The notes beneath the pieces were generated by a model. That model saw only the letters and a list, made by a program, of their open reading frames with translations, made no database searches and was not told the DNA's origin. Below are positions 9,598-21,100 of a DNA stretch of 64,000 bases, in pieces. The position numbers and the translations under genes are program-made. The DNA is from DAINRZ01 sp964634885 (GTDB lineage: Bacteria; Bacteroidota; Ignavibacteria; Kapaibacteriales; UBA2268): assembly GCA_964634885.1 (NCBI GenBank), contig CAZWLN010000013.1, positions 1 to 64,000 of the forward strand, in the 5' to 3' direction. Position 1 is the first letter of the stretch. Each line of letters begins with the position of its first letter.

Positions 9598-11994
9598 TTA
9601 CTGACCGACTTCAACAACACCTTCGTTGTAGATACGGCCTTTGTTGTATATCTGGCCTGCACCGATGATCGGTACGGGGCCGCCTGTAAGCTGCCTCATG
9701 ACATACAAGCCCTGTACGGTATTTGTAGCAGGAGTGTAAGAAGCAGTCAGGTTAGGACCAAATTCTGTGTTTGCTCCACCGTCGTTGAGGTTGTAGATAC
9801 CGAACAACTCGCCGGCAGCAGGTGCTGTCAACTGAGTCCTGAATACGTGGCCTGACGGGAGTGCACCGACTTCATTGCCGATGACGAGAGCCGGGTGTAT
9901 CCAACCTTTAGCGTTGTCAATTGCAACGATGGTAACGCTCTTTGCAGCAGCGTTAATGTCAGGACTGGGAACGGCGCCCTGGCCGTCTCTTTCGTCCTGT
10001 GTGGCGTATGTCATACCGAAAGTAGTGTTGTCGCAGCCTGTGTAAACAAGGTGCCTGACTTCTGCGTCAGCAAAGTACGGCGGAACAACGCCTTCGTCCC
10101 AAGTAACAGGGTTGGACCAGCGGCCGTCCTGGACTGTAATGTACAGTACCGGAGGTGCGCCGAGGATGATGTCCGAAGCGTCTGCCAACTGGTAAGGTGT
10201 GCCGGGAGCAGAAGCTGCCGGGACAAGGTCGATTAAGCTGTCAGAGAGAATGACGTTGTCGGCGTTCGTTGTGGCAGGATGGCCCATCATGAGCAATTTC
10301 TGCTGTTCTTCGGCAGAGTTGTAACCTTCGAAGAACCTGATCTTTGTTGCGTCGGCTGTCCATGAAGCATGCTGGTCGGTAGCAGGGTTGAAAGCGGCCT
10401 GCAGCCTGCTGATCTTAGGAGTACCTGTCGATGTGCTGTAGTTCATCCTGATGTGCCTGAGCAGGTTTTCTTCCCTCCATGTGTCGGGAGTACCTTTGTC
10501 GGCTTTGATCTGGGAATAATTAGCAACGTTGCCGGGCAGTACATCCAGCTGGAACCAGTTGGTAGGTGCGCCTGCCGTTGCGTCGAAAGTAACCTGTGTC
10601 AGTGCGTTGTTCATTGTAATTGCTGACGCTGTGGGTATTGTACCGGAGATTCTCATCTTACCCTGGACATACCTTCCGGCGTTGGCCGATACGTCGTAAG
10701 TTACAGTTTTGCCGCCTGTTACGTCCCTGTCGAGTAATGTAGCGTCGGCAAGAGTATTATCCGTGCTGATGATGAAGTTAGCATTCGATACGCTGAGGTT
10801 GCCTCTCATGTAAACGCTGCCGTCAACACCTTTGTCAACACCGCCTGAAAGTTCAAGGTTAGCGTATTTGTAGTTGTATTCACCGGAAGCAGCAGGGTAT
10901 TCGCTTGGATTGGTACCGACAACTTTCGGTGCGCCTGCGGCTTCACGATACCTTACGGTTGACGTTGAAGCGAAAGTCATGTTCTTCCTCGATGCTGTAG
11001 CTGCAACTGAGTGGCTGTTGGTAAAAGTACCGTCGAAATTCAGCACGGCAGCTACAGGTGTTGTGTTGTAACCAACGTTAAGAGCGCCGGGAGTGGTTGC
11101 GTCTTCCCTCAGTAGCAGAGTGCCTCTCTGCTGAACAGTAAATTCTCCTGTTGCCATCAGGTCAAGCAAACCTTTGGGGCTGGCTTCGAGAGTTGTATTG
11201 CTCGAGGCGTGGCCATAGAGCATGGAACCGTCGCCTGAAGTCCTGAAGTAAACGGTAGCAGGAGGAGTAACCAGGTTGGAGTCCGGGCTGATTGTCATGT
11301 CGCCGGTAACAATTGATGCGCCTGTACCGATGATGAAGTTATTGGCTACGGTCAGCAGATTATTGTCGCCGTCTGTATTTGTAATATAACCGATACAGTT
11401 AACTTCCTCGTTATTAATCTTAGGGCCGTTGACGATGTCGAGGTTATTATACCTGTTGGTGATACCGCTGGCTGCATTCTCACCGGCAATGATCTGGTAG
11501 GTGGCTTTGAAGCCGGCGCCGATGCCGTTGCTGAGAGTGCCGTCGCCGTCATAGTGGAAGATACCGGTATAGGTCCTGTTGCCGGTCGTTGTCGTGTTCG
11601 GATTGTAAGTGCCAAATACCCAGACATTATCTTCGATTGATTTTGTCGAGGCTCCAGCCAAAGTAAGGTGAGTGTAATAGACCACTCCGGCGCCTGCGCC
11701 GTTGTTGCCCTGTACCGTCTGGTTGCCGGCAGTCCTGCTCCATTCGACAGTACCTTCAATCCTGTTCGTAGCGTTCCGCCCGAGGGCTGTGCCGTCGTCG
11801 CTGCGGAATACACCGCTGCTCTGTGCGCCGCCCGTACCGCGCATCACAATTTTACCGAGGGTTGCCGTTGCCTTGTAGGAACCGCCGGAATTGTTTGTAA
11901 AGTCATTTGCAGTGCCGGTCTGTGCTGCCACTTCACCTGCGATAAACAGCAGAGCCAGTGTCAGTGCAAATGTAGTCAACATACTCTTTTTCAT
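9598..11994 (-). CDS. Large secreted beta-repeat surface protein, relative of the giant protein
   Basis: I start this gene at the ATG at 11994, which has a GAGG ribosome binding site and is followed by a signal peptide (MKKSMLTTFALTLALLFIAG, then EVAAQ). The upstream extension to 12042 uses a TTG. The product is 798 aa. The body is Gly/Asn/Thr-rich with beta-helix-like wording (TVEWSRTAGNQTVQG, LNFDGTFTNS). One copy of the YxxxxGxWxxxxxW module found seven times in the giant protein appears near the C-terminus (LYITVQDGRWSNPVTW). The protein ends in GVVEVGQ, close to the GVLDIGQ end of the giant protein. It has no T9SS-type tail. It is probably a surface or matrix protein, exported by a route I cannot assign. 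Confidence 0.78.
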   Translation of the reverse strand: MKKSMLTTFALTLALLFIAGEVAAQTGTANDFTNNSGGSYKATATLGKIVMRGTGGAQSSGVFRSDDGTALGRNATNRIEGTVEWSRTAGNQTVQGNNGAGAGVVYYTHLTLAGASTKSIEDNVWVFGTYNPNTTTTGNRTYTGIFHYDGDGTLSNGIGAGFKATYQIIAGENAASGITNRYNNLDIVNGPKINNEEVNCIGYITNTDGDNNLLTVANNFIIGTGASIVTGDMTISPDSNLVTPPATVYFRTSGDGSMLYGHASSNTTLEASPKGLLDLMATGEFTVQQRGTLLLREDATTPGALNVGYNTTPVAAVLNFDGTFTNSHSVAATASRKNMTFASTSTVRYREAAGAPKVVGTNPSEYPAASGEYNYKYANLELSGGVDKGVDGSVYMRGNLSVSNANFIISTDNTLADATLLDRDVTGGKTVTYDVSANAGRYVQGKMRISGTIPTASAITMNNALTQVTFDATAGAPTNWFQLDVLPGNVANYSQIKADKGTPDTWREENLLRHIRMNYSTSTGTPKISRLQAAFNPATDQHASWTADATKIRFFEGYNSAEEQQKLLMMGHPATTNADNVILSDSLIDLVPAASAPGTPYQLADASDIILGAPPVLYITVQDGRWSNPVTWDEGVVPPYFADAEVRHLVYTGCDNTTFGMTYATQDERDGQGAVPSPDINAAAKSVTIVAIDNAKGWIHPALVIGNEVGALPSGHVFRTQLTAPAAGELFGIYNLNDGGANTEFGPNLTASYTPATNTVQGLYVMRQLTGGPVPIIGAGQIYNKGRIYNEGVVEVGQ

Positions 11995-11996
11995 AA

Positions 11997-12003
11997 CTAC
12001 CTC
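11997..12003 (-). promoter_or_regulatory. Ribosome binding site deciding the start at 11994
   Basis: On the minus strand GAGGTAG ends 2 bases before the ATG at 11994; its GAGG core is 5 bases away. It favours this ATG over the upstream in-frame TTG at 12042. Confidence 0.6.
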
Positions 12004-12100
12004 ACAATTTTGGTAATAGAATAATTTATTTTCAGTTTTCAATCAATTTTTTTCAATTTTCGCTTTTACGCATTAAGATAGCTCAGTTCCGTAGCTTTTT

Positions 12101-12124
12101 CAATACGTAAAACCCCCTAATTTT
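12101..12124 (-). promoter_or_regulatory. Putative operator, copy 1 of a shared 24-bp element
   Basis: This stretch matches 20 of 24 positions with 26680-26703. The shared core on the minus strand is AAAATTAGG followed by GTT and TACNTATTG. It lies about 107 bp upstream of the ATG at 11994, and the other copy lies about 80 bp upstream of the ATG at 26600. In copy 2 the centre is a near-palindrome, as expected for a LuxR/NarL-type dimer site; here the left half is degraded. Confidence 0.5.
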
Positions 12125-12183
12125 CATCCTGCCTATTATTTTCGACATAATTTTTTCAATCTATTAATTACAACAAACCCTTT

Positions 12184-15100
12184 TTATTGTCCAATATCAA
12201 GAACACCGTCGTTTTCGATTTCGGCGCTGTTCAATACACCCCAGAGAATCCTGACCGGATTGTCCGATGCGTTGTGTTCATTCCTGAATTTGGCTCCGTT
12301 TCTTACTACCAGTTCACCTCTCAGGTACAGAGGACCGGATGTATTCTGTATATACTTGGTTCCGGCGTCGGTTACAAGGAGCGACCCGTATCCGACAGTT
12401 ACCGGGTGCATGGCAGCAGGCAGTACATCCATATATTGATTGTTTCCGTAGAATTCGACATAGCCGAATTGCTGTATTCCTGTGTAGTCGTTGAAGCCCT
12501 CGGCGCTTGTCTGAAGGTTGTTACTGCCGCCGACGGCAAAGATGCCTCCGTTGGTAATTGAGAAATTGCCTCCATTACCGTTAACAGAATAGGTTGAAAC
12601 GTCGAACCTGCCGTTGTTAACCAACAGGTTCCCCAGTACATCTATATTTTTATCTAAATTAACATTGTTTGTCAGAGCGGCGCCAGTGTTGTCAACAGTA
12701 AAGTTCATTACCGTTGCCGGGAGGGCGTCTCCTACGGCCTGGTCGGCAGTACCGTTGTATATGAAACTGCCGTTGCCGTTGTAGCTGAAATTGCGTGTCA
12801 GGCTTGTCCGGATATTGCCGCTGTTACCCGTGGCAACAGTAACAATGCCGTTGGGTGAACCGACACCCAGTGTCGAGAGGTTGTACAGTGTAAAGTTCTT
12901 GCCCTGTACTACGTTATCTTGACAAAGGAGAGTACCCGTATTGGTATTGGAAGTACCCACAGCTACACCGCGAACCGTTGACGAAGCCAGGTTGAGAGTT
13001 ATTTCGTGGTTGGGCACGCTGGCTCCGGGATTGCCGCCGCCGATTACAACCGAGTCGAGAACGGTCATCGGGTACAAACCTGCACCTGCAATTGCTCCGG
13101 AATGAGTAGGGCTGAATGTCCAGCTCTGGTCGTCGTTCCAGTTACCTGTCTGGCGGCTGTAGAATATCCTCAGGAAGGCTTCCTCGTTGGCCATTGTCCA
13201 GTCGCCGGTAAACTCACCCGCCTGCTGGCTTGCCGTCATCTCGAAATAGTTTGACGTCATGTCGAAAGCGACACCCGGAGGTAAGTACGGCTGCCAGTAA
13301 CCCGGAGGGCCTTCCGCAGGAGGCTGCCACCTGGCAATGGTGTTGATGTTGTCCTGGTCGCCGATCTTGTCGCCGTCGAGGAAGTTGAAACGCCATTTAC
13401 CGGGTACGGTTGTCGTCACATAATTTATTGCCCAGTAACGGGCGAGGTAATCTGTTGTCAGTGTCTGGCTGAGCCTCATGTGTCCCCTGTCGATCGAGGC
13501 GGCTCCCTGTCCCTGAGATACCCTCACACCGATGGTACCCTGTACAGCGCCGCTGTTGTCGCCAGTAAATACGGCCGGTGTGTAGTGATCGTCAGCCGGA
13601 TTGCCCCCAAAGGAATCATAAGAGCCTACGGGATAGGTATATGTACCACCGGTACTCTGAATGGTCCTGATCAGGTAGCCGCTTGCGGTACTTGTCCTGA
13701 TATACCTGTAAGGAGCGGCTATTCCATTATAATTTACTATCGAATTTATGTTCTGGTTGTCGATTACCAGGTCGGCAGCGCTGCCAAGGGCAATTATCTG
13801 CTGTCCTGTGTTGCCTGCGTCTTTACGCATATCGACAATGTTAAGCACATGGGCCGATTTGTTGAATTCGAGTACACCTGAACCAGCCCCCTGCCTGTCC
13901 ATCGACAGTGTATAGAATTCGGCAGTACCGGAGCCGCTGAATGTCTGGCTCGAAGCGTTGTCGCCGTAGAAGACACATTCGAGGGCGTATGGATCGGTAC
14001 CGTTCGAGGCTGTAGCGCCGTTGAAGGTTCCGTTGACAACCAGGTTACCCTTCATGTACAGGGACGTCATATTATTCTTCGGCCTGAGGTCCCCCTGGTT
14101 AATTGTAAGATTGCCAAGGACATTCAATTTATTTGTCTCGGAAGCCATTTCGACAATATCCGAAGCAGTATTGCCTATCGTAATATGCTGTACCGTGTCG
14201 GGGAACGCATCTCCGAAGGTTTGGGCACCGGCGCCGGAGAAAGTGAAGTTTGAGTAATTGTCATAGTACTGGTCGGCGGCGTCGAACCGGAAAACACTTG
14301 TAGGCATTGTCGAACCGATGCCCATATTAAGGTTTCGGATCTCGACATTGCCGTTTTCGCCTACATTGAGCACACTGATTGAACCGGACTTGGAGCTTTT
14401 CATTACATAGCCGCCGTCGGGAATGACGAGCCTGCCGCCGGTTCCGGCGCCAAGATTGCCTGCAATGTTCAGGTAAGCAACTTCCGGCAGTGTATTCAGA
14501 TTGATGACGTCGTTATCATCGATGATAACACTGTCGCGTGTTTCGAATTTGTATGCAGGAGGATTGCTCCAGTCGGGATTGGGATACTCATTTGCAACAG
14601 GTGAACCTGACTGGTAGAACGACCAGGAGTTATTGTCGTTCCAATTGCCGCCGCCATTACGGCTGTAGAATATCCTCTTCGATTTTTCACCGATGAAGAA
14701 TTCGCCGAATCCCGGCCAATAGTCGGAAGTGGGCAGGGCGGAAGCAAGGCTGACTTCGGCAGTGTCGGTTGTCAGTGGATTGAGCCAGTCGAGTTCGTCG
14801 AACTTGCGTTCAGTCCAGAGATATGATTCGGCAGGTATGCTCCTGCGGCGTATGACAGCGTTCTGCGGAGGATAGGGCGGTGTCAGCCTCAGGTAGTCCA
14901 CTCTGGGGAACCTGAAGGAAATGTCGAACTTCCTGCCGCCAAGCTGGAAAGCCGATTCCGTTGGTATGGTAATTCTCCAGTATCTGGGTACCTGAACTGT
15001 AGTATCCATCCTGTTACCGTAGAATGGTTCTTTGGGAACCGGAGTAAGGTTGACGGCATCGACAGCACCTGTAACGCCGCCGGCAGCCGGGAATACCATT

Positions 15101-18100
15101 GTGATTGGCGCATAGTCCGTTCCGGTACCGAGTTCGAAAGTAACGGCCTCTCCTGCTACGGTCTGGATATATTTCTGGAGGACACCGTCAACATGGCCGA
15201 AAGCGAGATTGCCCCTGCGTTCGAGCAGCGTCGTTGTCTTTCTCAATTTGATTTTATGCGTATCGAGCAATTTTATATATGCTTTGTTGCCGTCAACAAA
15301 CCTCAGCAGGCTTTCAATCGAAAGTGAGCCTGTGAGTGAAGAACCGCCGACTTCGAGCCTTTCGGCAGTACCAATTGCACCGGTCTTTGCCAGATACAAC
15401 TGGTCGAATACGATTCCTTTATTATTATTAAGGTAGATGTATTGTGTACCGGTACCGTCGAACTGGAACAGCCTGTGGTTTGACCTGATTGTATCTTTGT
15501 CGAATATCAGGTTACCCTTGATCTTGATGGCATTATTACCTGGTCCGGCGTCGAACTGGCCGTTTTTGACATGGATAAAATTCCTGACGTTCAGTTCGTT
15601 TTCAGTATTAATAGCAACGAGATTGAACGAACCGCCCTGCCGGTTGTCGATTGTCAGCGACATTATGTCGCCGGGGAGGCCGGTGCCGATGCTCTGAACT
15701 GTAGTACTATTATTGAAAATATAATGGGAAATGCCGAAACTCCTTACGCTCGACGACTGTACAGCGCCCTGGTTCGGGTTGGGGTCAGTAATCGAGACAA
15801 TACCGTCCGGGCCTTCGACAGTCATCGTGCAACTGTTCGCCAGGCTGAAGGCAATGGATTTGACGTATGTATTCGGTTCAATATCTAAGTGGCCGTAAGT
15901 TCCGCTGTATGCTTCCACATTGATGGCTTTGATGTCGGGCTGGAAAGCATCGGGTACGGTAACTTTATCGCCATTACTGATGTATGCTTCATGGAAATTA
16001 TACTCTGGGTAGGCGCCTGCCGCAACACCGCCATAGCCTGCATAGGACCATGTATTGCCATCGTTCCAGAGGCCGGACTGGCGCGAGTAGAACTTAAGGC
16101 TCGTGAGTTCGGCAACCATGTAACTTCCGGCCAGCAGAGTATTGTTTAACGACTGGTTGGTGGTAATCGTCCGTTCGCCGGGCAGAAGCACGGTATAAGG
16201 CGGAGGTGTCATATTGGCAGGATCTGCAGTCCAGAATTGGTTGAGCACGGTCCAGTTAACATTGCCGCTTCGTTTGTCCTGAGGATCGAGGAATGTTAAG
16301 GTCAGGTCATGCCTTCTCGTGCCAAGGGCAAATCCGTCATGCACCGAGAAAGTCCAGTACCTTTGTATATTCCTGTTGAGGTCGATGTTTACACCATTCT
16401 GGGCAATGTTGGCCGGGTCGTTTCCGAAAGTGATACACTGAAGCTTGCCGGCGGTACCGGTACCTGCTCCGAACTCGAGCAGAGCCGGTGTATAGTCATT
16501 GCCGGCGCCCACATGGAACAGCACATTCTGGCTTCCGGCGTTGCTGACTTCCATTCTCAGCGCTCCGTTAACGTGTCCGAGCGCAGAGGGGAACCTGTTA
16601 ACCTGTCCGAGGTCGCCGGCGCCGCCCCTGGTCCATATTTCAGTCCGCTGACTGTTGGTACGGGCATCGATTACAGCAGTGTTACCCTGCTTGAACTCTA
16701 ATTTATTCCTTACATAGAGAATTGAATTGTCATTGCTTAACTGTACAGTACCCGATGTTTTCCTGACATAGAAGTCAAAAAAGGGTTCGTTGTTCATCGA
16801 ATTACCGGACTGTGAATTGGCGTATGCATTCAGATTGTACACGACCTGGTTGCCGGTACCGTTGAACGTTACCTGCCTTTCGCCGTCCGTGTCCCATCCT
16901 CTGCCGTCGGGAGTAAACCGCCCCCTGTTCGTAAAGTTACCGCCAATATACATATTCTTGCCGTTAAGGTCCAATGTTCCGTTTGTGTTTATCAGAACAT
17001 TGTTCAAAACGGTGTTCTCGGCGTCGAGCAAAGTAAGAGCACAATGCCTGTCGGGAAAAGTAGCATACCTTGATTCCTCGACAACAAGATTCCAGATGGG
17101 AGTCAGTGAACTCATGGAATGGCTCTGTCCTGCGTTAAGGAAATTGCCGACAATGCCGAACTGGAGAGTACCGCCGGTAATACTGTAAGTCGAAGCCTGT
17201 ACTACATAGTCATAGCCGCCGTTTGTCGGATGGGCATAGATAATTGTACCGTCGGACCATGTCATTGTACTGCTCGATTTGAGGCCGAAGCCGTATATAT
17301 CTCCGTATTGGGTACTGCCGGAATTGACGACAGTAATCGTACCTCCGGATATTTCGAGGTTTATTGCTGAGCCTGTTGTACGGTTTGAGAAACACGCTGC
17401 AACAATCATTTGCCCTGAGGATATTTTCAGCCTGGTACCTGTTTCGTAGAGGAAATTCTCGTTGTTGCCGGTACCGATACGCAGTGTACCACCGGAAATA
17501 TCGATCAGGTCGTTGTTGCTTGTTACCATGTCGTCGCCAACCCTGATCTCACCCGTAGGTATCTCAAATCCCGAATTGGCTCCGGTATAGAAATCCCAGG
17601 TGTCGAAAATCGGATCATTGGTACCGCTGACATTGTCGTTGCCTTCATCGCTGTAATCGACCCACAAAGTCTGGTTTACTTCATGGCGGAAGAGGCCCGA
17701 TGTCAGCATAAACTGGCCTGTATTGGCCTGCACCGAGTTCGAAAGGGATGTTGTGAAACTTGTTGACTGGTTAATTACTTTATTATTCAAACCACCGGTT
17801 TTATTTACTTCAAAATTCCTCAGGTCCCAGTTACCGGTTCCGGTAATTGTCGAATTGCCCGAACCTGCCATGATCAGCTTTGTATTCGTTGCAGCGCCGA
17901 AGTTGAGGTCAATCGAATTACCGCCTGAAGCGCTGTTTGCGATATTGCCCCAAACCGTTAGCGTGTCATACCTGTTGCCGGCGCCGCTCTGACCAATGCT
18001 GCCACCGTTATTTACGAGGAGATTGCCTTTGACTTTCAGGTGCTTGTTTGTTGCGCGTACAAAGTTCAGGGTACCATTCCCAGACTGTGCAATCCCCAGC

Positions 18101-21100
18101 AAACCAATAGAAACGGCAGAGTCTGAAACGTTGTATGTAATGGTATTGCCGTTGCCGACATAGACGGTGTCCATTTCAAAATAGCCGGGAGGAACAATGC
18201 TCTGTGCCCCTGCATGGGAAATATTGGACCAGTTGACAGCGTCGCTCCAGTTACCGTTGGCTCTTGAATAATATATCCTGCCCTTGAAGAATGTTCCGGG
18301 TTCACCCATTGTCCAGTCGCCGTTCAGGGAGTACATATTGTTAACCTGGAGTTTTGTCAGGTCAATTGTGTAGGCGGTACCTACATTGACTTCCCATCCT
18401 GAAGCCGAATTGTAAAGGCCGGGGATATACTTAAGCCTGTTACCTGTAATATCCGTAGGAACGAAGTAGAATTCATACCTTGTGTCTGGTTGTAAGGCAG
18501 TCAGGTTTGTAATGCCGACGGTATTGACATTCCAGTATTTTTTCAGCATATTATTCATCGAAGGCTGCCTGTTCGGATGGGGACCGGTTACAACCCGGAC
18601 CTCTGTGCGGGCGCTGTTGTAATTGGCCCTGGCACTGAGTACTGCGGGGTTATAGTCGCTGCCGATGCCGACCGGGAAGGTGAAGGACCTTGTTACTCCG
18701 TTACCGTTTGTATGCAGTTTAATCAATTTACCTGCCGAACCCGTTCCGTTAAACTGTATCATCCTCGTTGAACCGAGTGAAGCTGCCGGGTCGATGGTAC
18801 CGTTCTGGCCAATCGTCAGGCTATTGGTTAAAGGCAGAATCAGGGCAGGGTTTACAAAATTGAGACTCCCGTTGACCTGTATGCTCTGGTTAAGTATCAG
18901 GTTACCGGCGGTCTTTGTCAGGGAGAGGTTATTGAATGTCGTAACAGAAGCGCCGCTGCAGTACTGGTTCGTATCGCCCTTGAAACTGACGGTTTCTGAA
19001 CCGCTCGTGTAGGTAGCATTGTTGACCCAGTTACCTGAGAGCGAGATATTATTATTATTGCAGTTGAAAGTGCCGTTCGTCAGTGTCAGGTTGCCGTACA
19101 GATCAATCGCATTAGTCAGGACAATGGTACTGGCCGGAGTGATGTCGATCTCGAGGCTTGCTGCCTGTGCCGGCAATCCGTCGCCGGTAACAACGGCAGC
19201 TCCTGTGTACCTGAAGTGGCACCTTCCGCTGCTGCCCTGGTCGTAATTCCTGATTGTTGTCCGGACATTACCTGTTGCGCCGGCAGTAGTTATACCTGCT
19301 GCACTGCCGATGCTGATTTTTCCGCCTCTCTTCAGTTCGAACTGGTCGCCTGTAAGTATTTTATCATTGAATATCAGGTGTCCCATTCCGCCCAGAGTGT
19401 CGAGAACTGTTACTGCCGACAACAGCCTGTCCTGGTCGAGGGTAATTGCCTGGTTGTTACCGATGATTGCAATATCGACAAGGCTTGACTGGGAAGGATA
19501 GGTTCCGTCGCTAACACCCGAAAAGCCGTCGGGAGACCAGTTAGCCGGATTGTTCCAGGCTCCGCTCGCGATGCTGTAATACTTCTTACCCTGTGGGCTT
19601 TCTTCGCCGAGGGCATAATCTTCGCCGAGGGTCCTGATGCCGGAAGCATGGGCAAAGTATGCACCGGCAGGCTGGTCCGTCAGGTCTCCGTCAGTCCAGG
19701 TAGTGCTTGTTGAATACCTGCGGATTACGAAGTCGGTATAATCTGCACCATTCCTGATGTCATCGGGATAGACAAAAGTAAGTTTTATTTCATAGGGCCT
19801 GTCTCCAAGTCCGAAGCCGGTCTTCGGCCTGGCAGTCCAGTACCTCTGTACATTCTTATCGAGGTTGAATGTGGACAAAGCAATCTGCGGGTGATCCGTC
19901 GGGTAGGAGATGAATCCGACATAGCCTCCAGTACCAGGGTCGCTTCCGGGCGCACCGACATTTACTTCCACGGGTGTATAGCCTGAAGATGTACCTATTT
20001 CAAATGTTACGGCAGCAATGTCCCCCGTACTGAAATACTTCTGCATTTCACCGTTGACGTGGCCTCTGACTCTTGTTACGCTGCCGTCAACAATTACCGA
20101 TTTGCTGTTTGTCCTGGAGTCCAGCGCTGCATTGTTTGTAGCAGGGAAATTGAGCACTCCGTCAACTTCGATGTCGTTGCCCGAAAGTATTACGTTGCCG
20201 CTGCTCTTATTAATTGTAAGATTATAGAATGTTTCTTTGTCGGTATTAAAGATTCTCTGGTTTCCGGTACCGTTTAAGGTGACTGTTCTCGTTCCTTCGG
20301 TGAAGGTAGCGCTGTTTCTCCAGTTGCCCCACAGGGATATGTCCCTGTTGTTCGTTGCAACGTCGAAGGTACCGGCGATGAAGTTCAGGCTGTCGGTGAT
20401 GACAATGTTGTTCAACAGAGAGACAATACGTCCGGGATTATTCATTGTAAGAGTGGCGACAGTAGCAGGCAATCCTGTTCCTGTAACCTGGTCTGCAACG
20501 CCGTTGTAAGTGAAATTGCCGTTATTGTGGCCGCCTTCATTGAAAGAGGGAGCCGTCGTTGTCCGGACATTGCCGTCCGAACCGTCGGTACGGATGCCCT
20601 GGGCATGTCCGACGCCGAGGCCACCACCGGTTTTCAGTATGAAGTTGCCTGCGCCGCTGATAATATACTGCCCGCAGTTGAGGAAACCTCCTCTGTTCGT
20701 AGGCAGGGCTTTTTCGATGATAATTGCTTTTGCTGCATTAATTGTAACATTCTGGTCGAGGGTAACAGTCTTGCCGTTACCGATTTTTACACTGTCGTCC
20801 GGATCGGGGACAACAGTAGTAGCTGCGCCGGTGTAGCCTGCCGTGGACCAGGTAGTGGGATTGGACCAGTTACCGTCGGCAATGCTGTAGAATACCCTGA
20901 CGGAGGGTTCGCCGACGATGATTGCGCCGAGCGCTTCATGGCCGAGGGACTGGGTTGTGTTGAGGGTACGGGTACCGACATCGGACTTGTACCAGGTTGT
21001 ACCGGTAAGCCTGCGGGTAACGAACTGCATCGGCGAAGTGGTTCCGTAATTATTAATGTCTGCATTCTCATAGCCGACAGTCAGGTCGTAAGTCCTGTAA

